In this document: in pieces, positions 1 through 9,755 of the stretch
Numbering within the stretch: the stretch's first letter is position 1
How the letters are laid out: each line of letters starts with the position of its first letter
NCBI RefSeq assembly: GCF_009930815.1
Contig: NZ_CP022222.1
Location: 1,964,501-2,028,500, forward strand
DNA: 64,000 nt
Direction: 5' to 3'
Source of the DNA: Bradyrhizobium sp. CCBAU 051011
Lineage (GTDB): Bacteria; Pseudomonadota; Alphaproteobacteria; Rhizobiales; Xanthobacteraceae
The notes under the pieces: model-generated
Told to the model about the DNA's origin: nothing
Seen by the model: only the letters and a program-made list of their open reading frames with translations
Database searches by the model: none
Program-made: the position numbers and the translations under genes

Positions 1-371
1 CGCCTCCATCGGCACACGAAAAACCTCTTCACCCGTGCTGACCGGCCAAAGGCTTGGCATCACAGAAAACGCCAGCACTGCTCGCCAGCTTCATGCACTT
101 TAATTTCGGGTACTTTGACTTGGAGCACAGACGATGGCGGAGAGGGAGCGATTGCCGCGCGGCTCAGACAAATCAAATAAAATCAGCGACTTATTGTACG
201 CCCGATTGCTGCGCGTGTGTACCAGCCGCGTATCCCGAGTTCGGATGCGGTCGGGCATAGCGTGTGGTCCTATATCCTTCGAACGCTTTTTGAGCACTCA
301 CGCGCGTCCAAAAGCGGGAAACGGGACCGTTCATCGGCAAGGCATAGTCACCAAGCACATGAAGTTGCCGC
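1..371. other. Left-edge non-coding stretch with att remnant
   Basis: No convincing gene is visible in this stretch. It lies downstream of the cyclase gene that ends at 372. The only recognisable content is a copy of the tRNA-Ser 3' end at 135-153 and arm-like sequence to about 225, described separately. Bases 1-134 lie outside the leftmost att copy and may be older island or chromosomal DNA; I cannot tell which. Confidence 0.5.
135..153 (+). repeat. Degenerate att core (tRNA-Ser 3' end), outer left copy
   Basis: The sequence tggcggagagggagcgatt matches the last 19 bp of the tRNA-Ser gene at 38810-38828 with one mismatch (c for g at the 15th base), in the same orientation on the + strand. 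It is followed by the same kind of flank as the copy at 9717: gattgccgcgc, then aataaaatca, cgcccgattg and cgtgtgtaccag ending near 225. The shared flank argues against chance. I read it as the outer end of an older integration event at the same tRNA. Confidence 0.75.
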
Positions 372-3300
372 TCACTTTGATCGTCGACGCAAATTACGGG
401 CTGCTTCGATGTGCCAGGACATCCCCATTGCCTCAAACAGGCCCTCTGCCTGGTCTAGCAGTTCGGCTACGTGCTCATGTTCTCCGCGAGCAGCGCGCAT
501 CTCGGCGTCACAGAGCTGCGTGATCGCAATCTCATGGCGCGCTCCTCTGGCAAGAGCGTTCTTCATCGCCAGAGCGAGATATATTTCCGGCGAAGTCCGG
601 CCGTGTCCGGCAGCCGAGGCGCGAGCCATCGCGCGATAGGCCATGGCTTCGCCCAACCGATCATGCTGTCGACTGCGCAACACCGCGCGCGCCGCGTGAT
701 GCCTCGCCTGCTGCCATCGTTCACTTTCAACCAAGCCGTCTGCCAACCAACCATGATTCAACGAGACAAACAGTCCTCGATTACGCTTCTCAAGCCATGA
801 CGTGGCATCTACGATCGCCTGCAACGATTTCTGGGATCTTTGCGTCATCCAACTCGCATATCCGCCCAATGAAAGGCTCTGCGCATACAAATACAGGCTC
901 TTCACCCGCTCCGCGACATGCTGGCCCTTCACCGCGGATGTTCGCGCGTCCTCCCAGCGGCCCTGCCACAAGCTGACGGCGCTTCGCAAACATAAAACCG
1001 ATGCCTCAACCTCATGGCCCGAGTTCTGAACTGCATCCAATGCTTCCTCGAAACATGCGTGTGCCTGCTCGAACAGCCCACGGTCACCGAGCACCGATGC
1101 TTTGCAAGCCAACGAATAAGCAAGTGCAACGGCGGGCCGGCCGCTTTTGCGGAATTGGCGCTTTATCGAGATTGCCTCGTCAAGCAGTACGAGGGACTTG
1201 TCGTATTCCGCGGCCGCCGCGCAGGCCTGCCCCAATACCGCTTGAATTTGCACAGCAAGCGGTTCGTCGCCGACGGCCGTGGCACGCGCAAGCGCGGTTT
1301 CCAAACAGCTTGTAGCATAAGCCAGTTCCCCTAGCGCATAGTTGATATTTCCGACCCAGTATTCAGCCCGTGCAAGCGCGCGCTGATCCTGGCGAGCAGT
1401 CGCAAGGACGACGGCACGTTGCAGGAACTGAAGCTGATCCCTTGACGGATCAAATACGCAGGCCAAAGCCAGCCGTTGCGCGATAGAGAGCCAACGTTCA
1501 TAGTTTTCTTGAGAAGAATCCGGATCGAGAGCAGAGAGAGCAGCACCATATTGTATTTGGGCACGGTCCAAAGCCGAGGCGGCGGCCGCTTTATCTCCCG
1601 CGGCCTCAGCGTACTGAGCGGCCTCGACCACCTGCCCGCATGCGCCGTAGTGATATGCAAGTAGCTCCCAGGCTTCTTCTTGCGCGCCCGACGGCCCGTC
1701 TTCTTTCAGCGTGTCAGCGATACGTTTATGCAGTGCATTGCGCTGGCGCAGACCGACTGAGTCGTAGATCACATCGCGCGCAATGCCGTGCTTGAATCGA
1801 AGGGTTCCCGATTGCTCGCCAGGAAAAATGATATCTTGCACAGCGAGCGTTGCGACAAGTGGATGATTTCCCCCACAGCCAGTGAGCCTTTCAAGCAGCC
1901 AGATGGGAATGACATTGCCAATGACGGCTGCCGTGCGAACCAGATCAATCTGCTCGGGCTGCAGTCGCTCGACACGGGATTCTATGAGCTTGTCCAACCA
2001 CGCCTCGCCGATGTGAATGCGGCCAATGCGGTGGTGATGTGGACTGTCGTGAGCAACGGAGTGGCATAGCTCCTCAATAAACAGCGGATTGCCACCAGAG
2101 AGCTCCCTAATCTTTGTAACGGTGAAAGGATTGCTTCCAGGAACCAGTTGACGAATGATTTCCTCAGCTTCGTCGGCGCTGAAAGGGGCAAGGGTCAAGA
2201 TAGTCGCGTCACCGACTGCCACATTACCAGCACCAAGCTCGCGGCTTGCGACGAGCACGAACAATGTCCGATTATCAAGGCGTCTTATTGCTTCGAGTAC
2301 CTGACGCGACGCGGCGTCCGCCCATTGCCAATCGTCGATGAACAGCACCACAGGTTTCGAGGTGGCCAACACATCGAAAAGCTTGCATATTGCGGCAATT
2401 GTGTTTTCCGGAGCAACATTGCGCGCTTCCAATTGACTGTTCACGGGATCCAGCGAAAGAGCGCGCAGGAATTCAGGCCGATAGTTGAGGAGGTCGGGAT
2501 CGATCTCGCCGAGTGTTTTCTCGAGCACCTCAGCGGCGCGCGCAGCTGTCATTCCATGATCCAGGCCTAGCAACGATCGGAGAATCTGGAGGAATGGCTG
2601 TAAAGGTTCAGCGCTTAGATAGCTTTCGCAGTAGCCTCGCAGTATCCGGCAATCGGAATTTGCCGAGCCGCGGAGAAATTCCTCGACGAGCCGGGTCTTT
2701 CCCATGCCTGCTGGTCCAACGATAGCAACATATTGCGGCTTGTCTCTTATGACGTCGTAGAGGCTTCCCTTCAGAGCCTGGAGCTCGGTTTGACGGCCTA
2801 TGAAGGATGTTAGCCCCCGCATCGATCTGGCTTCGAATCGTGTGCCGACGGCAGCGCGACCGAGGATTCCGTAGACCGCGATCGGCGGGATTATCCCTTG
2901 AAGGTTGAGGGAGCGCCTGGGCGTGGTCGCATAGAAATGGCTTTCAGCACCTAGCGTCTCTTCGCTCACTATAATCTCGTCGCTTTGCGCAACGTCGGAA
3001 AGGCGCGCTGCAACATTTACAGCGTTGCCCAACAGATCAAGTCGTCCGTGAAGATCATCCCCATCGGCAAGAAGTACCAAGCCGGAGTGAATTCCGGTAT
3101 GCAAATACAGGGGCGGCAAGGTGCGGGGTGAGAGGTCGAGTGGAATTCTTCGAACGAATTCGTGAAGATCAAGTGCGGCCTCGGTCGCTCGGCGTCCATC
3201 GTCCTCATGTGTTTCCGGATAGCCGAAGCTAGCCAGTAGGCCGTCCCCCCGAATCTGGACAATCGTTCCACCATGCCTTGGGATGATGTCCTCATAGGCG

Positions 3301-3440
3301 CGGCGGAGGTGATTCAGCAGATCCGAAAAGTCTTCGGCCTCCATACCTGCCGCGAGGCGAGCAGAATCGGACAAATCCGAAAAGAGGATCGCAAGATATC
3401 TACGCTGTGATCTTGCCTCTTCCTGTCTTCGATTGGTCAT
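372..3440 (-). CDS. Class III nucleotidyl cyclase - AAA ATPase - TPR signalling protein
   Basis: About 1022 residues. The N-terminal class III cyclase domain has FSDLSDSARLA (first metal Asp) and RGDGLLASFG (second metal Asp), then LGNAVNVAARL. A P-loop ATPase follows, with Walker A GPAGMGKTRL and Walker B VVLFIDDWQWAD. The C-terminal half is helical and Ala/Leu-rich, as in TPR repeats. The family links a cyclase to a large STAND-type ATPase module, as in many soil bacteria. ATG at 3440 is chosen because the cyclase domain begins shortly after it; the frame stays open to 3542. It lies 174 nt downstream of the peroxidase-P450 gene on the same strand, so co-transcription is possible. Whether it makes cAMP, makes cGMP or is inactive cannot be read from sequence alone. 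Confidence 0.88.
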   Translation of the reverse strand: MTNRRQEEARSQRRYLAILFSDLSDSARLAAGMEAEDFSDLLNHLRRAYEDIIPRHGGTIVQIRGDGLLASFGYPETHEDDGRRATEAALDLHEFVRRIPLDLSPRTLPPLYLHTGIHSGLVLLADGDDLHGRLDLLGNAVNVAARLSDVAQSDEIIVSEETLGAESHFYATTPRRSLNLQGIIPPIAVYGILGRAAVGTRFEARSMRGLTSFIGRQTELQALKGSLYDVIRDKPQYVAIVGPAGMGKTRLVEEFLRGSANSDCRILRGYCESYLSAEPLQPFLQILRSLLGLDHGMTAARAAEVLEKTLGEIDPDLLNYRPEFLRALSLDPVNSQLEARNVAPENTIAAICKLFDVLATSKPVVLFIDDWQWADAASRQVLEAIRRLDNRTLFVLVASRELGAGNVAVGDATILTLAPFSADEAEEIIRQLVPGSNPFTVTKIRELSGGNPLFIEELCHSVAHDSPHHHRIGRIHIGEAWLDKLIESRVERLQPEQIDLVRTAAVIGNVIPIWLLERLTGCGGNHPLVATLAVQDIIFPGEQSGTLRFKHGIARDVIYDSVGLRQRNALHKRIADTLKEDGPSGAQEEAWELLAYHYGACGQVVEAAQYAEAAGDKAAAASALDRAQIQYGAALSALDPDSSQENYERWLSIAQRLALACVFDPSRDQLQFLQRAVVLATARQDQRALARAEYWVGNINYALGELAYATSCLETALARATAVGDEPLAVQIQAVLGQACAAAAEYDKSLVLLDEAISIKRQFRKSGRPAVALAYSLACKASVLGDRGLFEQAHACFEEALDAVQNSGHEVEASVLCLRSAVSLWQGRWEDARTSAVKGQHVAERVKSLYLYAQSLSLGGYASWMTQRSQKSLQAIVDATSWLEKRNRGLFVSLNHGWLADGLVESERWQQARHHAARAVLRSRQHDRLGEAMAYRAMARASAAGHGRTSPEIYLALAMKNALARGARHEIAITQLCDAEMRAARGEHEHVAELLDQAEGLFEAMGMSWHIEAARNLRRRSK

Positions 3441-3614
3441 CGCACTCACTGTGCCGCGTAAAGGGCTTCCTCTTGGGACGGCAGTTGGCAGCGGAAGCTC
3501 GCATCGCCAGATTGAGTGCCACGAACCTATACCTTTTTGCACATGCGTGCGAGCGCAGAAGTTCAGCCGCGAAACGGGAGGTGTTTGCGCGGTATTCGAG
3601 TGGCCCGCCGTGCG

Positions 3615-6600
3615 TCAGCCGCCGTTACGTAGGCTCACGGTCAGTTGCACGGGCGACATCGTCGGCCGCAGCCGGGTGAATTCCAGCAATCCGGCCAGCA
3701 TGCCTAGCATGACACCGATAGCCATCTTGTGGGCCGGGCAAGCATGGGTGGGGTGGTCCTTCTCGCTGCGCTTGCCGCCGAAGATGAGGTACAGGCCGTC
3801 ATCGTCGCCCTTGCTCAGGCATTCTTGCGTCGCGGAGACGATGCTCACCACGATTCGGTCGCCCGGACGGACCTCAACTGGCCCGATAAAATGCGGCACC
3901 AGCGCGGTACGCCACACGAGTTCTGGCACAGGACGCAACAGCAAGGTTTCCTCCAATTGCGGCATCAGGACCTGCCTGGCTCTCTCCAGGCGGTCCTCGG
4001 TTGCATCGGCCAGATAGGCGAGCTGATGGTCCCAAAGCGAGCGGTCGGTGATCCACTCAAGAAGCGCTCCACGGATATTGCCGTCGACAGTCGGAAGAAA
4101 TCCCATCATTACGCCGATCAGCGTGCTCGTACGCTGGTCCCCTTGATATCCCTCGAAGATCGCCTTCCCGAGTTTCCCCTGTGGTGTCCCGCCGGCTTCG
4201 AAGAACCTCCCGATCGCAGCTTTCAGCAGTTGGCCATGTTGCTGTCCTGCCAGGCTCGCCGGCGGTCCCGGATTGGGCTGGAACATGTAGCGCGACGGCG
4301 AGTGAAAGTGGCCGGGGCAGGTCGGAGGGCCGGCGGATCGCCAATCCCACCCCCCGCGCTCGACAAATTTGTCATCCGGCACGCCGAACCACTCGTTACT
4401 GATGCGCGCCAGAACGTCGTCCACGAAGTCCTTCACCTCCAGTCTTGTCTCGGCGCCGTCCGGGACGAGGTGATTCAGGGCATCCCGCGTATGCTTGAAC
4501 GCGCTCTCGAACCCATCTCGAATGGTGACACCCATGAGAGCGTCGTTGGCCGGGCGGGACTCCTTGCAGTAGCTCGACATGGGCAGCCCGTCATCGTCCT
4601 TGCCCAGGAAGATTTCGCCAAAGGAGGCCTTCATGCGCTCCGCATAGCCCGTCACCGTGTAGTGCCGGTCGCGGTTATTGAACACGCGATTGACCAACTC
4701 CTTGCTGCATATCAACACGCCATATGGCGTTCGGAGCACCCCTCCGTGCAACTCCCGTACAGCCGTCCACACCACCTGGCTGATGCCCGACGTACGTGCG
4801 GATAAATCCTCCAGCACGATCTTCCATTGCTCCGCCGCCGCGTCAAAGCCCTTGAATTGCTCGGCACGGCGCAGTTTGGCAATGAACTCCTCACCCCTGC
4901 GCGCCTCCATCGCCAGTCGCAAGGTGCGCTGATCTTCCTTCGTCTTGCGGTGGCGGTCGTCTGCGCCCTCCTCAATCTTCGCAGCCAGGTCTGCGATCGA
5001 CTTAAGTTCGGCGATCGCCTTGATCGACGGGACGAAGGCGTAGAGACCCCATTCCAGCTTGACGACCGGCCTTTCGGGATCCAGCTTCACGACTACCCTC
5101 GCTCCGCCGTTATCGTAAAAGACGAAGCTGTGCGGGTCGCCGTCGTGCGGCACACCGAGGAACGGGTCGCGCATGGCGGAGTACGTATTCTGGTTGCTGC
5201 TGTTGCTGCCGCTCAGCCAGGCCTGGATAATCTCGAACTGCTCGGCGATCGACGCATTATAGGCCATGAAAAACAAGCCGCGTTCGGCGTCGGCGTTCGC
5301 GCCATCGAAGGGTGGACCATACGACATACCTCGTCGCATGATCCGGGGCACGGTGCGAATGTCATCCCGAGGCTCCTCGGAGCGGATGCGTGGATTGGCG
5401 CGCCGCATATGGGACTGGAACGGGCATGCCATTCCATCCGGGTCTCTCGAATAGTCAAAGTCGTTGCCCTTCCTATCCGTGATCGTCTTGTCATCGATCA
5501 GGATTTCGCCGTCACTCGTACGGCCCATAAACTTCGCCTTTGTGCCCTTCGGGTCTTTGTTTTGTTCGAGCATAGCGTTCAGCGCTTTGACGTCCTGCTT
5601 CAGCTTGCGCACGACGAGAAAGGTGCTGTCATCCCACAGCTTGCCGGTCAGCGGCGGATCGCTGAGCGAGTTCCCGTATCCCAGCAACAAGTCGCCAGGC
5701 ACGATTTCGTCGGAATAGGTCCGCCTTTTCGGAGGAGCTCCGAGCGTTGGTTGGCTGATGCCATCCACGAAATCGAAGTGGCCCCTCGGACGGTCTTCGC
5801 GGGGCTTGAGGTAGCGCTGCATGCACTGCACCGAAAGGATCTGCACGCCCTTGCCGGAGAGCGCGCGATCGAACTGGCGGATCGCATCCGCCAGCGGATG
5901 CTTGCCGTTGGCGAGATCGTGCCATCGGTCGGACGGCCCTGCGCAGGTGTACTGGACGATCGCGTGGACCGTGGTCAGCTCCACGCGGTCGGACTCGTTC
6001 GGCCGCGGCCAATTGCGTTCAGGGAGAGACCATCTGGTCGGGTGATTGTAGAGCCGGTCGCCGAGAATACTGGCTCGCGCCGCCATACCTTCGCGGAACT
6101 CGAACGGCAGCAGCGCGAGGGTACCGTTCGGCACACCCGCGCGTGCCAGTCCCTGGAACGTGAATCCGAGGTTAACCCATGGGACTTTATTCGCTTCGCC
6201 CTGTGTGGCGGCGGTTCGCTTTATTTCCGGTTCAAGGTACGCGAGCATATCGCGCGCCGCCGCGGAGTCCTTGAGGGCGACCAGCAACAGACACGCGTGG
6301 GTGGCGCCCTCGTACTGGTCGATGATGCCGCCCTGGACGTTGTCCTTGCCGAATTCCGCTGCTGCGGGGCCAGAGGGATCGCGCGACCGCGATTTAGCGA
6401 ACCACCTCAGCGCTGCTCGTTCAGTAGGATTGCGCCCCTCTTTCGGGGCGGTCCCGCTGAGTTGCTCAGCGCGGTATCCCAGCAGATGCCTTGCGGCGCG
6501 CAGCAGAAAGTCACCGTCTGTTTCAAGCGGCGGATACAGATCGGTCAAGCGATACAGAGCGGTGAGGGCCGGAAGTGCCTGCTTCAGAATCAAATTGGGA

Positions 6601-7178
6601 TCGGCTTCCTCACGGTCGAGCGCAACGTCGTGCGGCCGCTCCTCGCCCACCCCATTCAGGTCCGTCGCGACCTTGCGCCGAAGATAATGCAGGTCGCTCA
6701 CTGTGAGCGAACTGGCGTTGTAGAAGAACTGAGTATCGACCTGCGCCGACCGAACCCAACCTGCGTACGCGGGGTAGTCGTGGCTGAAGGAGTCTAAGTA
6801 GCCTTCGCAGTTGCAGAAGATCACGTCCAACAGTGGCCCCAGATCGCGCCATATGCGGCGCATGTAAGGCTCCCACCCACCGTCGAATGCGACGGAAAGG
6901 AGAAGCCGCCTTGGCGGGTCTTCTCCGATAATCGCAAGTCGGAAGGAGTGAAGCGCCCGGATTCGGTCGACCGCGTCGCCGATCAGCGGCGTCGGTTCCG
7001 CCTCCACCGACGAAACACGCAACGCATTCAGGGTTCTCAGCAGCAGCCGCACCCGGGTTTCGTAGGTGCGCGAGTCCAGCGCCGGGATCAGCCCGGACTT
7101 GATCGTTGCCACCAGGGTAAGGTCGCTGACACCCAACAAGCTCAAGCTCTTCGATTTGCTCTGTACATCGATCTGCAT
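3615..7178 (-). CDS. DyP-type peroxidase / cytochrome P450 fusion
   Basis: 1187 residues, far longer than either family alone. Residues 1-250 form an unassigned N-terminal domain. A DyP-type peroxidase domain spans about 320-715: FDFVDGISQP with catalytic Asp472, proximal heme His590 in SHMRRANPR, and distal RRG near 616 before SYGPP. A P450 domain spans about 800-1187: RPVPELVWRTA, VRPGDRIVVS and heme-ligand Cys1147 in HPTHACPAHK. Two P450 hallmarks are altered. The K-helix reads ETLL where ExxR is expected, and the presumed I-helix segment (GFLPTVDGN) has no acid-Thr pair. That pattern is seen in P450s that rearrange peroxides rather than activate oxygen. ATG at 7178 follows a GAGGGG ribosome site. 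The patatin gene ends 39 nt upstream, so the two form a likely operon. The oxylipin-type role is inferred. Confidence 0.85.
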   Translation of the reverse strand: MQIDVQSKSKSLSLLGVSDLTLVATIKSGLIPALDSRTYETRVRLLLRTLNALRVSSVEAEPTPLIGDAVDRIRALHSFRLAIIGEDPPRRLLLSVAFDGGWEPYMRRIWRDLGPLLDVIFCNCEGYLDSFSHDYPAYAGWVRSAQVDTQFFYNASSLTVSDLHYLRRKVATDLNGVGEERPHDVALDREEADPNLILKQALPALTALYRLTDLYPPLETDGDFLLRAARHLLGYRAEQLSGTAPKEGRNPTERAALRWFAKSRSRDPSGPAAAEFGKDNVQGGIIDQYEGATHACLLLVALKDSAAARDMLAYLEPEIKRTAATQGEANKVPWVNLGFTFQGLARAGVPNGTLALLPFEFREGMAARASILGDRLYNHPTRWSLPERNWPRPNESDRVELTTVHAIVQYTCAGPSDRWHDLANGKHPLADAIRQFDRALSGKGVQILSVQCMQRYLKPREDRPRGHFDFVDGISQPTLGAPPKRRTYSDEIVPGDLLLGYGNSLSDPPLTGKLWDDSTFLVVRKLKQDVKALNAMLEQNKDPKGTKAKFMGRTSDGEILIDDKTITDRKGNDFDYSRDPDGMACPFQSHMRRANPRIRSEEPRDDIRTVPRIMRRGMSYGPPFDGANADAERGLFFMAYNASIAEQFEIIQAWLSGSNSSNQNTYSAMRDPFLGVPHDGDPHSFVFYDNGGARVVVKLDPERPVVKLEWGLYAFVPSIKAIAELKSIADLAAKIEEGADDRHRKTKEDQRTLRLAMEARRGEEFIAKLRRAEQFKGFDAAAEQWKIVLEDLSARTSGISQVVWTAVRELHGGVLRTPYGVLICSKELVNRVFNNRDRHYTVTGYAERMKASFGEIFLGKDDDGLPMSSYCKESRPANDALMGVTIRDGFESAFKHTRDALNHLVPDGAETRLEVKDFVDDVLARISNEWFGVPDDKFVERGGWDWRSAGPPTCPGHFHSPSRYMFQPNPGPPASLAGQQHGQLLKAAIGRFFEAGGTPQGKLGKAIFEGYQGDQRTSTLIGVMMGFLPTVDGNIRGALLEWITDRSLWDHQLAYLADATEDRLERARQVLMPQLEETLLLRPVPELVWRTALVPHFIGPVEVRPGDRIVVSIVSATQECLSKGDDDGLYLIFGGKRSEKDHPTHACPAHKMAIGVMLGMLAGLLEFTRLRPTMSPVQLTVSLRNGG

Positions 7179-7217
7179 GGCGCTTCCCCTCGTTCCCGAT
7201 CCTTGCGATTGAGTTCG

Positions 7218-9302
7218 CTAGAGTGGCGGCCGCACCCGCATGACCGGCCGCGGCAACGGCTTGTAGGGCTGCCCCACTGTCGGCAGGTTCAACGCACGCT
7301 CCGCCTGCATCAGGGCGTCCAACACGCCCTCCAATGCGGCCGCCTGCGCCGCGAGCAATTGCGAATCGTTGTCCGTTGCCGGCGCGGCTTCATCCTTGTC
7401 CTTTTTCAGTATTGGTTCGTCGATTGCCTGACGGATCAGGTCGCGAAGCGGCTTGCCGTTATCAGGCTGCGAGGCCGCCCAGGTCAGACCGGCCAGGCTC
7501 CTCGCCAGGCTGTCTCGCATTACATTGAGTCGCACCCAGCGATGCTCATTCCAGCCGTCCGACAGTTCACCGGAACTGCGCGCGACGGGGAAGGCATATC
7601 GCTTGATCAGCTTGAGTGCCGCCACCCGCCCCAGATCGGCCAGGCCCCTGATGTCCTGCTCCTTCATCAGGATGTTCAGGCCGCCGATCCCGCTACGCAG
7701 CCCCACCTGCACGACGCGTTCGCGCACCCCGGGCAGGCGAGCTAGCGTGGCGTCGCTCCAGTTAATCGTTGTCGATGCAAGCGCACTGAAGAAGCCGTAG
7801 AGCCTTTCGATAGGCTCGGGCTCGGTCTCGAACTCGTTCCAGTGGTCCTCCCCCAGCTGGAGGTGGTCTTTCGGCAACCACACGTCACCGTAATAATCTT
7901 CCTGCGCTTGCGTCGGCGGGGAAGAAGGGGCTTCCGCCGTCCCTTCCTTGCTCGTGGAAATCTCGTGCAGCGAGATGCCGAAAGTAGGCCAGGAGGGAAT
8001 GGGGCTGTCGAAGAGATGGATCGGAAAGTTCGAACAGATGCCGCCGTCGCAGAACAGGCAGCGCCTGAACACATGCTTCTTCTTGTCCCGCTTGTCCAGG
8101 ATCCAGAGCGGTACTGCGCTGAACAGGACCGGAAAGCTGATGCTCATGCGCGCGGCCACCAGGATCGGCAGGTGCTTTGTCGGCAGCCGATACATCGGCT
8201 CCTCACTGCTCCCAACGACCGGCGATTTGCCCATGAGGAGTGACCAAAGCCAGTGGAATCCACTGGAGGGAAAGGCTTTCGCACGAGGCGGCGCTGGCCG
8301 GGCAAGCCCTCGATACTCATTTGACCGGCCCGTGACCGGATCGACCTCCATGTCCCTGACCACATCGGGCGGGAAGAGCCGGCGCATCTCGCTCAAGCGA
8401 AAGTAAAGCTCGCGGTCATCCTCTTCGCCTTCATTCTGCGGAAAGACGTATGGACGCCCGTGGGTAACGTTGGCGGTGAACATCTGGAGATTGATCGAAG
8501 CGGCACCCACCGGGTTCGGATCGTTCAAGGTCTCCCGCGGCGAGCCCGGCGCGGCGGCGAGGTCTGCGAAGGTCAGCGGCCGGTCGTCTACTTTCCGCCC
8601 GGCAATCTCCTGGATGAGGCTGTGCAGCCAGTCAGTGAAGGGCGGGAGCCGCGCGTCCCCCGAGCGCGTGCCGCTGCACAAACCGTAGTCGTGCCGCACC
8701 ATACGTCCGACGTCGCGTACGATTAACACGAATACCGCGGCAACGCTCACAATGAGGGCGAGCATCGTCGCACTGAACCCAATCAGGAAAGCGAACAGCC
8801 AGTTGATGTCGCCTTGTCCGGCGCTCACGAGCGCGAGGAGCCAGACGATCGCGAGGGCGATCCAGATCGTCAGCACGATCCACGACTTTGCGTAGGCGAA
8901 AACGACGCCGCGTACCAACGCCGCCAGTTTACCGGTTGGCTTGGCGAAGCCGGGCAACAGCGCATCGAACAGACGCTTGTTTTCTTTCTCGGGTTGGAAA
9001 AGCCATGCGAGGCGCGTCTTGCCGTCTTTTTCCTCGGCGACAGAATCGGCGCGCTCCAGCATGATCCGGAAGCCGTCCGACGATCCGTGCCGACGCCGGT
9101 ATTCGGCGGCGGCGGCCAATGCTGCAGCGCCGGCGCCTGACGACGCTCCGCCGATACTGTTGAAGCGATAGACAGTCGCCAGCGCGAATATGGCCGGCGG
9201 ATAGGCAATCGAACTCGTGACGCCACCGGTGAGAATCAGATCGCAATAGCGATCTCTCGGCGCCCGATCATCGAAGCCAGGTAGCGGTTCCCTGGTGGAC
9301 AT
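7218..9302 (-). CDS. Patatin-like phospholipase with two membrane segments
   Basis: 694 residues. The patatin fold is shown by the nucleophile elbow GGASSGAG (GxSxG, Ser54) and the dyad Asp in CDGGICSNFP (Asp419), with SISFPVLFSAVPL before it. The usual oxyanion Gly-rich Arg is absent: the segment reads LTGGVTSSIAYP. Between the two catalytic halves lies an insert with two strong hydrophobic segments at about 140-160 and 168-195, so the enzyme is probably membrane-anchored. The family hydrolyses acyl esters of phospholipids or other lipids. The start at 9302 is preceded by GAGGAAG at ideal spacing and fits better than the earlier ATG at 9365. It is the first gene of the likely operon with the peroxidase-P450 fusion and could supply that enzyme with free fatty acid (inference). 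Confidence 0.87.
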   Translation of the reverse strand: MSTREPLPGFDDRAPRDRYCDLILTGGVTSSIAYPPAIFALATVYRFNSIGGASSGAGAAALAAAAEYRRRHGSSDGFRIMLERADSVAEEKDGKTRLAWLFQPEKENKRLFDALLPGFAKPTGKLAALVRGVVFAYAKSWIVLTIWIALAIVWLLALVSAGQGDINWLFAFLIGFSATMLALIVSVAAVFVLIVRDVGRMVRHDYGLCSGTRSGDARLPPFTDWLHSLIQEIAGRKVDDRPLTFADLAAAPGSPRETLNDPNPVGAASINLQMFTANVTHGRPYVFPQNEGEEDDRELYFRLSEMRRLFPPDVVRDMEVDPVTGRSNEYRGLARPAPPRAKAFPSSGFHWLWSLLMGKSPVVGSSEEPMYRLPTKHLPILVAARMSISFPVLFSAVPLWILDKRDKKKHVFRRCLFCDGGICSNFPIHLFDSPIPSWPTFGISLHEISTSKEGTAEAPSSPPTQAQEDYYGDVWLPKDHLQLGEDHWNEFETEPEPIERLYGFFSALASTTINWSDATLARLPGVRERVVQVGLRSGIGGLNILMKEQDIRGLADLGRVAALKLIKRYAFPVARSSGELSDGWNEHRWVRLNVMRDSLARSLAGLTWAASQPDNGKPLRDLIRQAIDEPILKKDKDEAAPATDNDSQLLAAQAAALEGVLDALMQAERALNLPTVGQPYKPLPRPVMRVRPPL

Positions 9303-9716
9303 TCGAACTTCCTCACTCGAACCACCGACACTACCGCCACTGCAGAATAGACCTGCCGTTGGCAACTCATGGTGAGCTAGTTCACATTCTGAGACTCATT
9401 TTGCGCTGCTACTGGAGATCAATGTGCGCCAGCCTTGGGCTTCGCCGTTTTCGCACTTGTTTAATTGTCCAGACACTATGGACCGTGTCTGACGGGCGGT
9501 TCGGTAGGGCTCATTCAGGCCCGCAAGGCGACTACAAAGGCGATATCGTCGGCTCGAATCTCGAATGACCTCCGGCGCGGAGAGCAAGGGCTCCAAATGC
9601 AAGGCGCTTCGGCCGTACTGGTCCAGGGATCAAGTGCGGCAAACGGACGAGTTCGTGGGCCAAAGCGCCGCTGAGCAAAGCAAGAAGGCCTTAATTTATT
9701 AGCTCTTTCGAGAAGC

Positions 9717-9735
9717 TGGCGGAGAGGGAGGGATT
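9717..9735 (+). repeat. att core, exact copy of tRNA-Ser 3' end (inner left copy)
   Basis: tggcggagagggagggatt is identical, base for base and in the same orientation, to 38810-38828 at the 3' end of the tRNA-Ser gene, including the encoded CCA. No tRNA body is attached. A direct repeat of a tRNA 3' end at the far side of an integrase-bearing segment is the expected product of site-specific integration. It defines a 29.1-kb element from 9717 to 38828. Confidence 0.88.
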
Positions 9736-9755
9736 GCCGCGCTGCGCCAGCAACG

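Noticed and set aside
4827..6797. 656-residue plus-strand frame
   Set aside because: Lies wholly opposite the peroxidase-P450 gene; GC-rich shadow without any motif.
135..9735. Complete tRNA genes at the att copies
   Set aside because: Only the last 19 bases of the tRNA are present at 135 and 9717; no anticodon arm or D arm follows.
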